A stretch of DNA of 62,869 nt from Actinomycetaceae bacterium (GTDB lineage: Bacteria > Actinomycetota > Actinomycetes > Actinomycetales > Actinomycetaceae), in contig JAUMUM010000011.1 of the NCBI GenBank assembly GCA_030530685.1, forward strand, positions 1-62,869. Reading direction: 5' to 3'. This document shows, in pieces, positions 23,740 to 31,782 of the stretch (positions within the stretch are counted from its first letter, which is position 1; every line of letters begins with the position of its first letter). The notes below the pieces were generated by a model that saw only the letters and a list, made by a program, of their open reading frames with translations, had not been told where the DNA came from and did not search any database. The translations under genes and the position numbers were made by a program.

Positions 23740-26700
23740 GGCCGGCGCGGCCGTGCGAGAAAACGTCCTAGCCGTCGTCGTCGCACCAGAATCGAGCACC
23801 CGTCTTGGGCGGGTGCTCGAAGCTGTTGCCTCCGGCAAGCGCAAGCCTGGCCGGCTCATCGTCGCGGTCACCGGTTCGGACGGCGAGCACATCTCCTCCG
23901 TCGTCGAGGCAGTGACCTCCGATGTGCCGACCGTCGTCCAGACGGTGGGCAGGCAGGCGAATCTCGGTGCGGCCCTGGAACGGATCCGCTCGCTCGACGA
24001 AGGCGACGAGCCGTGGATCTGGCTGCTTCACGACGATAGTGCGCCGGAGCCGGACTGTCTCGACGCGCTCGTGCGCGCCGGGGCTGTCAGCCGCAAGATC
24101 GGTGCCATCGGCGTCAAGCAGCTCGACTGGGATAGCGGCAAGAGACTCCTCGAATTCGGCATACGCGCCACGCGTTCGGCGCGCCGCGTCCCCGAGATCG
24201 GCGACGACGAACTCGACCAGGGCCAGTACGACCTTCGCAGCGACGTCCTGGGAATCGGGACGGCCGGGATGCTCGTGCGCAGGCAGGCGGGCGAGGCCGT
24301 CGGCTGGTTCGACCCGGCGCTCGGGCCGTTCGGCGACGGGTTGGAGTTCTCCCGGCGCCTGTGGGCCGGCGGTTGGAGGGTCGTCGTCGAACCCAAGGCG
24401 GCCGTCGCTCACGCCAGGCAGAGCCTGGGCTACGACGGGCGCAGGTCCTTCGCCGAGCGCCGGGCCGCCCAGATGTACAACTCGCTCGTGGCCGCCAGGG
24501 GTCTGCTTATGCCGCTGGCGCTCATTGGCTATGTGGCCGGTGCGCCCATCAGGGCCCTGGCCAGGCTTCTCGCAAAGGAACCGGACCTGGCGGCATCCGA
24601 AATGGAAGCCGTCGGCCGCCTCCTGACCATGCTCAAGGCTCTGCGGGCCGCGCGGGAGCGCCTGCGCGCGGTGCGGACCGTGCCTGCCTCCGTCTACGAC
24701 CGCCTGGAGGCCAAGCCCTCGGAGGTTCGCCGAGCCCGCCGCAACAACCGCCGCTCGCGCCTGGAGGCCGAGTCCATGGCCAACGATCCCGGGCCGCTCG
24801 CGGCAGCCGAACTCGCCCGCTGGCGGGCCTCCACCCGCAGGTGCGCCGTCGTCGCGATCCTCGTGGGCCTGGCCGTGGGGCTGTGGGCCAACCTTGCCCT
24901 GGTCGGCGCGACCATGAGCGGCGGCGCGCTCGTAGGCGACGACTGGTCGGCCCTCGACCTCCTGCGCTCGGCCAGGCAGCTGTGGCTCCCGGCCGGCGAC
25001 GGCCTGCCCGTCCCGGTCGATGCGCTGTGGATCCTGCTCGCGCCCCTGGCCGCCTTCTCCGGCCTGGGGGCCGCCGCCAGTGCGCTGATCATCGCGGCCA
25101 TTCCTGTGTCGGCAGCCACCGGGTTCTACGGGGCTGGCCGGCTGACGAACTCGCCGCACATCCGCGCGGCCGCCGCGATCGGTTGGGCCGCCGCGCCGCC
25201 ACTGCTGGCCGCCGTTTCCCACGGGCACGTGGCCGGCGCCATCTGGCACATGCTCGCCCCGGTGGCACTCGCGTGCGTCGTGACCGCGTGGAGGAAGGCC
25301 AGCGGCCCGGCGCTCGGCTGTGCCGCCATCGTCTTTGCCTACATGAGCGCGGCCGCTCCGGCCACCCTGATCCTGGTCGCCATCCTGGCCCTCGCAGGGC
25401 TGGCCACGCGCGGGGGAGCCCGCAAGCGCTGGCTCTACCTGCCCGTTCCGGCCCTCGTCGCCCTGGCGCCGACGCTCGTGGCGGCGGCCTCGGCCGAAGC
25501 CCCGTGGCGCCTCCTGGCGGCCACACCCGGCAGACCGACCCTCCAGTCGCCATCGGCGGCCGGCCTGCTCTCGCTGTCCCCGACGTCGACGGTCGAGTTC
25601 CTCGGCGGCGGCTTCATAGGCATCGTCTCCCTGGCAGCGCCGGCCCTGCTCGGCCTTGCCGCCCTGGCGGCCCTGCTGCGCCGCCGCAACGCGGGCCGCA
25701 TCCGCGCCGGATGGCTGGGCGTGGCCGCCGGCTGGGCATGGGCGGCCGGTGCCGCGCTGACGGACACGGCACACGTCGCGACCGATGCGGCACAGCAGGC
25801 CAGCCGCGGGTGGGCCGGCATCGGGCTGTCGCTGGCATGCCTCGGGCTCTTGGTCACGCTGGCCAGCGCCGGCGACGGCCTGCGCACCGATCTTTCCGCG
25901 TCGTCGTTCTCGGCCAAGCACATGGCCGTCTTCGCGCTGACGGGCGCTGCCTGCCTGGCCCCCGTCGCGCTCGGCGCGACGTGGAGCTTCGTCAACCACA
26001 GGGGCACGCCCAATTCCTACGCCACGCAAATGCTCGCCGAGGCCGATGCCTCGCCCGTTCCCGCCGTGGCCACGGCCAGCCAGACCAGCCCCGATCGCAG
26101 CCGCGTCCTGCTCCTGCGGCCGGTCGGTGGCGGCGTGAAGGCCAGCCTGTGGCGCGGCCCGGGCGACCAGCTGCACGAGACGTCGATGCTGGCCCCGCTG
26201 GCCAGCGACGCGGCCGATGCCGATCTCGCCTCGGCCATCGCCTCCCTGGCCGGCGACTCCTCCGACTTCTCCCGCGTGGCCGGCGAGCACGGCGTTTCGA
26301 TCGTCCTCGTGCCCGCCCAGACCGAGGACGCCGACACGGCCACTCGCACCCTCATCTCCCAGCTCGATGCCGCCGAGGGGCTCGACTACGTGGCCAAGGG
26401 CCCGTCCGGCACGTTCTGGCGGGTCGGCTCGGAGCACGCCTCGTCCAGGCTGAGGATCAAGACCGGCGAGGAAGCGGCTGCGCTGGGCGCCGGGGATGTG
26501 ACGGCCAGCGGACGCCTGGATGCCAGCGATGAAACGCGCCGGCTCGTCCTGGCCGAGCGGGCCGACGCCGGCTGGTCGGCTCGGCTGGACGGCACCGAGC
26601 TCAAGGCGGTCTCCGCGGGCTGGCGCCAGACGTGGGAGGTTCCCGCGGGCAGTGACGGCAAGGTGACGATCGGATACCAGTCGTGGCTCGGCGTCGTGCT

Positions 26701-26773
26701 GGCGACGCTTCAGGCCGTCGTCGCCTTCGCCGCGGTCGTCGTGGCGCTTCCCAGGCGCCGTGGAAGGCGGTGA
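23723..26773 (+). CDS. GT2-domain large membrane protein coupled to whiB2
   Basis: A 1016-residue protein. Residues about 15-240 are a GT2-like domain with WLLHDDSAPEPDC near 99-111 and an acidic LGPFGDGLEFSRRL segment. Residues from about 373 to 790 hold roughly ten membrane helices, followed by a periplasmic-looking region (about 790-990) and one last helix. Homologues are found beside whiB2 and DUF5719 in many actinomycetes but have no known function. The GTG at 23723 overlaps whiB2 by 17 nt and has GAAGG upstream; a second GTG at 23753 would avoid the overlap. Linkage to a division regulator and a rhamnan locus suggests assembly of a wall glycan during growth or septation (inference). Confidence 0.82.
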   Translation: MHKEPEAGAAVRENVLAVVVAPESSTRLGRVLEAVASGKRKPGRLIVAVTGSDGEHISSVVEAVTSDVPTVVQTVGRQANLGAALERIRSLDEGDEPWIWLLHDDSAPEPDCLDALVRAGAVSRKIGAIGVKQLDWDSGKRLLEFGIRATRSARRVPEIGDDELDQGQYDLRSDVLGIGTAGMLVRRQAGEAVGWFDPALGPFGDGLEFSRRLWAGGWRVVVEPKAAVAHARQSLGYDGRRSFAERRAAQMYNSLVAARGLLMPLALIGYVAGAPIRALARLLAKEPDLAASEMEAVGRLLTMLKALRAARERLRAVRTVPASVYDRLEAKPSEVRRARRNNRRSRLEAESMANDPGPLAAAELARWRASTRRCAVVAILVGLAVGLWANLALVGATMSGGALVGDDWSALDLLRSARQLWLPAGDGLPVPVDALWILLAPLAAFSGLGAAASALIIAAIPVSAATGFYGAGRLTNSPHIRAAAAIGWAAAPPLLAAVSHGHVAGAIWHMLAPVALACVVTAWRKASGPALGCAAIVFAYMSAAAPATLILVAILALAGLATRGGARKRWLYLPVPALVALAPTLVAAASAEAPWRLLAATPGRPTLQSPSAAGLLSLSPTSTVEFLGGGFIGIVSLAAPALLGLAALAALLRRRNAGRIRAGWLGVAAGWAWAAGAALTDTAHVATDAAQQASRGWAGIGLSLACLGLLVTLASAGDGLRTDLSASSFSAKHMAVFALTGAACLAPVALGATWSFVNHRGTPNSYATQMLAEADASPVPAVATASQTSPDRSRVLLLRPVGGGVKASLWRGPGDQLHETSMLAPLASDAADADLASAIASLAGDSSDFSRVAGEHGVSIVLVPAQTEDADTATRTLISQLDAAEGLDYVAKGPSGTFWRVGSEHASSRLRIKTGEEAAALGAGDVTASGRLDASDETRRLVLAERADAGWSARLDGTELKAVSAGWRQTWEVPAGSDGKVTIGYQSWLGVVLATLQAVVAFAAVVVALPRRRGRR

Positions 26774-26777
26774 GGAC

Positions 26778-28181
26778 GTGAAACGTTTCATCGGTGGCTT
26801 GCTCGCCCTCGCGCTCGCCTGCGCGGGCGGCGCGCTGGCCGTCCTGGGCGCATCGAATCCGGCCGCGCCGGTCCCGGTCGAGGCCGTCGAGGTGCCGCCG
26901 GCCCCGCTCGCGGTCTCCTGCGGCGGCGAGTTGGAGCGCACCTACGACGGGGGCGTCGATGTGGCGGACGTGGCGGAGTCGATTGAGGAACGATCCTGGG
27001 TTGTGGCCTTTCCGACGTCCGGTACGGCACCGGACGTGACGGTCTCCGGAGGGCGGGACGTTCCCCGGGTCGGCGACCTCGGCTTCCTCAGTGAGGAGGC
27101 CGGCCTGGCCGGCGTCGTCGAGACGGGCACGGTTGACCCGGGCTCGCTGGAGCTGGCCGGGGGCACCGTGCACACGGCAGCCGGCGGCGATCTTCGCGGC
27201 CTGGCAACCAACCCGTGCCTGCGTGCCTCCCTGGACCAGTGGCTTGTCGGCTCCCGCGCTCAGGTCGGCGTGTCCAATCAGCTCATCCTGACCAATCCCG
27301 GTCCCAATCCCTCGGCCGTCGAGGTCGAGGCCCTGACGGCAACGGGGCTCGCGCCGCTGGGTACGGCGGCCACGACCGTTGTCGACGCGGGTGAAACGAA
27401 GCGGATATCGCTCGATGGCAGCCTCCAGGACGAGCAGCGCTTCGCCCTGCACATCACCGCGGACTCCGGGGGAGTGGCGGCGAGCATGCAGCAGACGAGC
27501 CTCGACGGCTACACGCCGAACGGCGTCACCTTCGTGACGCCCACCGTGGCCTCCGAGGAACTGACGATCCCGGGCGTGAAGATCGACGACGCCGACGGCA
27601 GCGCCACGCTGCGTATCGCCAATCCGGCCAGCAAGCCCGTCACCGTCGACGTGTCCACCATCGACGCCGACGGCAAGCGGGATCTACCGGGCGGCACTGA
27701 CGTTACCGTCGAGGCCGGGTCGGTGCTCGATCTCAACCTCCAGGGACTGCCGGCGGGCGAGGTGTCGCTGGAAATCTCGGCCTCCGACGAGGTCGTGGCG
27801 GGCGCCGAGTTCACCGCCACGTCCGGCGAGGCCGTCGACAATGCGTGGGTGGCCGCGCGTCCGGCCGCGTCGTCGGGATCGGCCGTCTTCGGGCAGGTTC
27901 AGGCCAGCCTCGTTGCGGTGTCGCACGAGGGCAAGGCGACGGTCACGGCGTATCCCGTCGACGCCGACGGCGCGCCGATGGATCCCGTTCGCGCGGAGGT
28001 CGACGGGCAGGGTGTCCTCCAGCTGCCCGAGGGCGCCGTCGCCGTCCGCTACGAGGCCAGCACCCCGGTGTCGGCCGGGTTGATCACGACGGTCGGCTTC
28101 GACGACGGCACCGGCGTCGACTGGGTGCCGCTCGGCTCGTCCAATATCGAGGAGGCCTCGCGCCGCGTGTCCATCGGCTGA
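26778..28181 (+). CDS. DUF5719 family secreted or anchored protein
   Basis: A 467-residue actinobacterial protein. The first 25 residues (MKRFIGGLLALALACAGGALAV) form a signal peptide or anchor. The rest is beta-rich and polar, with repeated VTVDVSTIDADG-type strands and no catalytic motif, consistent with Ig-like extracytoplasmic domains. The GTG at 26778 lies 4 nt after the upstream stop with GAGG in front, so it is cotranscribed with the GT2-membrane protein. The conserved pairing suggests that the two work together outside the membrane, perhaps as a glycan polymerase or transferase and its accessory. Function is unknown. Confidence 0.8.
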   Translation: MKRFIGGLLALALACAGGALAVLGASNPAAPVPVEAVEVPPAPLAVSCGGELERTYDGGVDVADVAESIEERSWVVAFPTSGTAPDVTVSGGRDVPRVGDLGFLSEEAGLAGVVETGTVDPGSLELAGGTVHTAAGGDLRGLATNPCLRASLDQWLVGSRAQVGVSNQLILTNPGPNPSAVEVEALTATGLAPLGTAATTVVDAGETKRISLDGSLQDEQRFALHITADSGGVAASMQQTSLDGYTPNGVTFVTPTVASEELTIPGVKIDDADGSATLRIANPASKPVTVDVSTIDADGKRDLPGGTDVTVEAGSVLDLNLQGLPAGEVSLEISASDEVVAGAEFTATSGEAVDNAWVAARPAASSGSAVFGQVQASLVAVSHEGKATVTAYPVDADGAPMDPVRAEVDGQGVLQLPEGAVAVRYEASTPVSAGLITTVGFDDGTGVDWVPLGSSNIEEASRRVSIG

Positions 28182-28250
28182 GTGCCGGGCGGCCGCCGCG
28201 TGCGGCTGGCTGTCAGTACAGGCGGCGGGCGCTGGAACGGCCCGCCGGCC

Positions 28251-28685
28251 TCAGAACAGGTAGTCGATGTCCTCGGGTTCGCGGCCGAGCGCGCTGGCCA
28301 GCTGCTGGGTGACGACGTCGTGGATGAAGACCTGCGGCATGCTCGTGCGCCTGGCCGCCTGGAGGATGGGCATGCGGTAGAAGACGATGCGCCCGGTGAT
28401 CTTCGCGGGCTTCTCGAAGGGAAGGAAACGCGCCAGGGGCACGCCCTGCTCCCACGGCGCCGGCTGGGAGTCGGGCACGTCGAGCACGCCGTAGTCGATG
28501 TGGTCCATTTCCTCGCCGAGGTGCCGTTTGAACTCGGCCAGGTCGGCGGCGATGACGTCGTCGAACATGTCGGCGCGCGTCCGCCACGCGGGCGCGGTGA
28601 AGGGGATGACCGGGCCGCGCAGGCCTCGACCGTGGCGGTCGCGCCTGCGCGCGTGCGAGCGGTTGGGAATGATCGAGCGAGGCAT
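28251..28685 (-). CDS. Metallopeptidase-family (PF06262-like, Rv3259-type) protein
   Basis: The 144-residue product aligns by eye with mycobacterial Rv3259: basic RSHARRRDRHGRGLRGP start, then a fold ending with FIHDVVTQQLASALGREPEDID. The family belongs to the zincin-like superfamily, but the HExxH metal site is not present (IHDVVTQ), as also in the actinobacterial relatives, so protease activity is doubtful. It diverges from the DUF3499 gene by only 64 bp. No ribosome binding site is seen; TACGCT lies 6 nt before the ATG. Confidence 0.75.
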   Translation of the reverse strand: MPRSIIPNRSHARRRDRHGRGLRGPVIPFTAPAWRTRADMFDDVIAADLAEFKRHLGEEMDHIDYGVLDVPDSQPAPWEQGVPLARFLPFEKPAKITGRIVFYRMPILQAARRTSMPQVFIHDVVTQQLASALGREPEDIDYLF

Positions 28686-28697
28686 GATTCAAGCGTA
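28686..28697 (-). promoter_or_regulatory. Putative leaderless promoter (-10 TACGCT) of the Rv3259-like gene
   Basis: TACGCT (minus strand, 28692-28697) is separated from the ATG at 28685 by TGAATC. No Shine-Dalgarno is present. It lies back-to-back with the DUF3499 promoter. Confidence 0.5.
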
Positions 28698-28736
28698 TCC
28701 CGGCCAGCCTCCGGCCAGTTGCAGGCGCGGCGATGG

Positions 28737-28749
28737 TAGCCTATGGGCC
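28737..28749 (+). promoter_or_regulatory. Putative leaderless promoter (-10 TAGCCT) of the DUF3499 gene
   Basis: TAGCCT at 28737-28742 is followed by seven bases and the GTG at 28750. No ribosome binding site precedes the start. Confidence 0.5.
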
Positions 28750-29163
28750 GTGAGTCACGTACGCCAGTGTTCCCGACAGTCATGCCATGAGCCCGCCGTG
28801 GCCACCATGACGTATATGTACGACGAGGCGACGGCCGTCATCGGCCCGCTCTCGCCGACGGCCGAGCCCGGCGCATTCGACCTGTGCTCCAAGCACCTCA
28901 AGAGCGTGACGGTCCCTCGTGGGTGGCAGATGATGCGCCTGCAGACCGACTTCGCGCCCGCGCCGCCCTCGACCGACGACCTCATGGCCCTGGCGGATGC
29001 CATCCGCGAGGCCTCCCGGCGCGAGCCGCCGCAGCCCGAGCCCGCCCGGCGCGAAGTCCGCCGCCCCGCCGACATCGCCGCGCCTCCCCAGCCCAGGGTG
29101 CGGCTGACCGTCGTGCCCGCCCCCGAGGACGATGAGTCCCTCGCCGAACAGGAGAACGGATGA
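28750..29163 (+). CDS. DUF3499 family protein
   Basis: A 137-residue actinobacterial protein homologous to mycobacterial Rv3258c. The N-terminal half carries paired cysteines (RQCSRQSCHEPAVATMTYMY and DLCSKHL near 47-53), suggesting a small zinc-binding fold. The C-terminal half is Pro/Arg/Glu-rich and probably disordered. The GTG at 28750 is the family start (SHVRQCS). It overlaps the next gene by ATGA. The function is unknown; the position between whiB2-linked genes and mtrA is conserved. Confidence 0.85.
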   Translation: MSHVRQCSRQSCHEPAVATMTYMYDEATAVIGPLSPTAEPGAFDLCSKHLKSVTVPRGWQMMRLQTDFAPAPPSTDDLMALADAIREASRREPPQPEPARREVRRPADIAAPPQPRVRLTVVPAPEDDESLAEQENG

Positions 29164-29348
29164 TGGAAGACCTCCCACCGTGGGCGCTTCAGGCCCTTTG
29201 CTGCCCGGTCACCGGCGCCGAACTGACCCTTCAGGAGGGGCCGGCGGGCCCCGAACTCGTGGCGCGCTCCGGCGCTCAGCCCAGGCTGGCCTACCCGGTC
29301 CGCGACGGGATTCCGGTGCTTCTGGCTCACGAAGCGCGGCAGGTGTGA
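29160..29348 (+). CDS. Trm112-like small protein
   Basis: A 62-residue protein of the Trm112p/UPF0434 family. It has one Cys pair (ALCCPVTGAELTL) followed by the conserved LAYPVRDGIPVLL, the strand that in eukaryotic Trm112 binds methyltransferases. The zinc site is incomplete. The start overlaps the DUF3499 stop (ATGA), so the two are coupled. In mycobacteria manB and other genes lie around this position; here mtrA follows after 50 bp. Confidence 0.85.
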   Translation: MMEDLPPWALQALCCPVTGAELTLQEGPAGPELVARSGAQPRLAYPVRDGIPVLLAHEARQV

Positions 29349-29398
29349 CGCAGCTTTTGACTATCTGAAACGTCGGACGAACATGAGAGCATAGACGT

Positions 29399-30082
29399 AT
29401 GACCACACGCATATTGGTAGTTGACGACGACCCGGCCATCTCCGAGATGGTCGCCATTCTCCTCGAGTCGGAGGGCTTCGAGGTGACCGTGTGCGCCACG
29501 GGCACCGAGGCCCTGCCGACCTTCCGCTCTGCCCGTCCAGACCTCGTCCTGCTCGATGTCATGCTCCCCGGACTCAATGGCGTGGCCGTGTGCCAGCACC
29601 TGCGCGAGGAATCGGACGTGCCCATCATCATGATGAGCGCGCGCACCGATTCCGTCGACGTCATCGCCGGGCTGGAGGCCGGGGCCGACGACTACGTGAC
29701 CAAGCCCTTCGAGAACTCGGTGCTGCTCGCCCGGGTCAAGGCCCGCCTGCGACGCCAGGAGCCCGAGCCCGAGGTCCTTCGGGTCGCCGACATCACGATC
29801 GACCTCAAGGCGCACCAGGCCACGCGCTCCGGCACACCCCTGCATTTGACCCCGCTGGAGTTCGAGTTGCTGAGCGTGCTGGCGCGTCGTCCCTCGCAGG
29901 TGTTCTCCCGCGAGGAGCTCCTCGACCAGGTGTGGGGCTACCGCCAGTCCTCGCACGACCCCCGCGTCGTCAATGTCCACATCCAGAGGCTGCGTGCCAA
30001 GGTCGAACATGACCCGGATAACCCGGAGGTCATCCTCACGGTCCGCGGCGTCGGTTACAGGGCTGGGGCCGTCCAGGAGTGA
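29399..30082 (+). CDS. mtrA: DNA-binding response regulator MtrA
   Basis: An OmpR-family regulator, 227 residues, that in actinobacteria controls cell-wall hydrolases, division and osmotic genes. The receiver domain has the acidic pocket DDDP (9-12), phospho-acceptor Asp53 in LLDVMLPG, and the conserved Lys of VTKPFE. The winged-helix domain ends RVVNVHIQRLRAKVEHDP and VRGVGYRAG. It overlaps mtrB by 4 nt. A TTGACT at 29357-29362 may be the -35; the -10 is uncertain. Confidence 0.97.
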   Translation: MTTRILVVDDDPAISEMVAILLESEGFEVTVCATGTEALPTFRSARPDLVLLDVMLPGLNGVAVCQHLREESDVPIIMMSARTDSVDVIAGLEAGADDYVTKPFENSVLLARVKARLRRQEPEPEVLRVADITIDLKAHQATRSGTPLHLTPLEFELLSVLARRPSQVFSREELLDQVWGYRQSSHDPRVVNVHIQRLRAKVEHDPDNPEVILTVRGVGYRAGAVQE

Positions 30083-31782
30083 ACGATTCGGAGACCCGTA
30101 CATTCCGGCCGAGTGCTCGCAGGAGCCTCGCCGAACTTCTTCGGGCCCGATACCGCTCGCTGAGCCTGTGGCTCAGGAGTTCTTTGACGGTCAGAGTCGT
30201 TGGTGTGCTCGTCGTCGCCGGGATCGTCGTCATCGGGGCTGTTGGCGCTTTCGTGCTCTCGCAGGTGCGCACCCAGCTGTTTGACCGGGCCGTCTCCAGC
30301 GCTGTCGACCAGTTCGGCTCCGCACGCCAGCGCGCCCAGAACACGATTGACGCCATGACGGTCCCCTCCAGCGGGCAACTCCAGCAGCTGGCCAACGAAC
30401 TCGTCATGGCCCAGTACGATCCCGTCCAGTCGATCATGGGTGGGGCGCTGCTTCGCTCGTCCAAGCAGTCATCCGCCCAGTCCTTTGAGATCGCCGAGCC
30501 CTCCACCCAGTCCTCGGCGCAGATACGCACGCTCATCACCAGTGACCTGCGTTCGGCTGTCAGCAACTCGACGGCCGTGCACTGGCAGTCCGTCGCGGTG
30601 CCCGATGGCAACGGCAAGACCGAGCCGGGCATCGTCGTCGGCGCCCAGCTGCGGCTCCAGGGCGCAGGAGTGTACGAATTCTATGTGGCTTACTCGCTGG
30701 ACAGCGAGCTGTACACCATCCAGATTATGACGCGGGTGCTGACCATCGGCGCGACCCTCCTCCTTCTCCTCATAGGTGTGGTGACGGCGGTGGTTGTGCG
30801 GATTGTGCTACGCCCGGTACGCGAGGCATCCAAGAACGCACGTCTCCTGGCCGAGGGAGGCTTCGACGCGCGCATGGAAGTCAAGGGCGACGACGATCTG
30901 GCGCGCCTGGCGCGCTCCTTCAACCAGATGGCCTCGTCGCTGTCGGACCAGTTCACGCAGCTCGAGCGAATGTCGAATGTGCAGCAGGCCTTCGTCTCCG
31001 CCGTCTCGCACGAGCTGCGCTCGCCGGTGACGACCATACGCATGGCCGGCCAGCTCATCTACGACAAACGCGACGAGCTGCCCAGTACACTTCGCCGCAG
31101 CGCCGAGCTCCAGCACGACCAACTCGTCAACCTCGATACCATGCTCTCCGATCTGCTCGAAATCTCGCGCTTCGACGCCGGGGCAATGAGCTTGGCCACC
31201 GAGAGTGCCGACCTGCAGGAGATCGCCGAGCAGGTCATCTCCTCCCAGGCGCCGCTGGCCGAGTCCAATAACGTCACCGTGCTGCTCGAATCTCGGGGTG
31301 ATACGACGGCCGTCGTCGAGCCGCGCCGCATCGAGCGCATCATCCGCAACCTCGTCGTCAACGCCCTCGAGCACGCCGATGCCAAACCCGTGCGGGTGCT
31401 CATCGTCGGTGGTGAGTCGGCCGTGGCCGTCGAGGTTTCCGACCGGGGAATCGGCCTGACCGAGGAGGAAGCCGCGCACGTCTTTGACCGCTTTTGGCGG
31501 GCGGACACGGCCCGCGTCCGCAAGTCCGGCGGCACCGGCCTGGGCCTGACCATCGCGCGCGAGGACGCCATGCTCCATGGTGGCAAGCTCCAGTGCGCGG
31601 GCATGAAGGGCGTGGGCTCGACCTTCCTGCTCACCGTGCCCCGGGAGGCGGGGGAGACCTGGTCCAGCCCGGTCCAGTTGCGGGTCGCCGCTGCCCACGA
31701 GGAGTGGAATGTCGATTCCGGAGCGGAATCGCAAGAGGGCGTAGCCTTGGAGGCAAAGGCGCTGAAGGAGGAGAGGCAGTGA
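30079..31782 (+). CDS. mtrB: Sensor histidine kinase MtrB
   Basis: The 567-residue membrane kinase partners MtrA. Membrane helices are at about 37-60 and 218-240, with a sensor domain of about 155 residues outside. A HAMP linker (RPVREASKNARLLAEGG) follows, then the H-box SHELRSPVT with phospho-acceptor His311. The ATPase domain has the N-box NLVVNALEHA, DRGIGLT and GTGLGLTIA. The GTG start overlaps mtrA by 4 nt and its stop overlaps lpqB by 4 nt, so all three are translationally coupled. Confidence 0.96.
   Translation: MNDSETRTFRPSARRSLAELLRARYRSLSLWLRSSLTVRVVGVLVVAGIVVIGAVGAFVLSQVRTQLFDRAVSSAVDQFGSARQRAQNTIDAMTVPSSGQLQQLANELVMAQYDPVQSIMGGALLRSSKQSSAQSFEIAEPSTQSSAQIRTLITSDLRSAVSNSTAVHWQSVAVPDGNGKTEPGIVVGAQLRLQGAGVYEFYVAYSLDSELYTIQIMTRVLTIGATLLLLLIGVVTAVVVRIVLRPVREASKNARLLAEGGFDARMEVKGDDDLARLARSFNQMASSLSDQFTQLERMSNVQQAFVSAVSHELRSPVTTIRMAGQLIYDKRDELPSTLRRSAELQHDQLVNLDTMLSDLLEISRFDAGAMSLATESADLQEIAEQVISSQAPLAESNNVTVLLESRGDTTAVVEPRRIERIIRNLVVNALEHADAKPVRVLIVGGESAVAVEVSDRGIGLTEEEAAHVFDRFWRADTARVRKSGGTGLGLTIAREDAMLHGGKLQCAGMKGVGSTFLLTVPREAGETWSSPVQLRVAAAHEEWNVDSGAESQEGVALEAKALKEERQ

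Noticed and set aside
23768-26941. A 1057-codon open frame on the strand opposite the GT2-membrane protein gene
   Set aside because: It is the mirror of a high-GC gene, with Gly/Arg/Gln-rich low-complexity translation, no domain and no ribosome binding site.
28251-28685. Loss of the HExxH motif in the metallopeptidase-family protein as a degraded enzyme
   Set aside because: Mycobacterial Rv3259 also lacks the motif, so this is normal for the actinobacterial branch.
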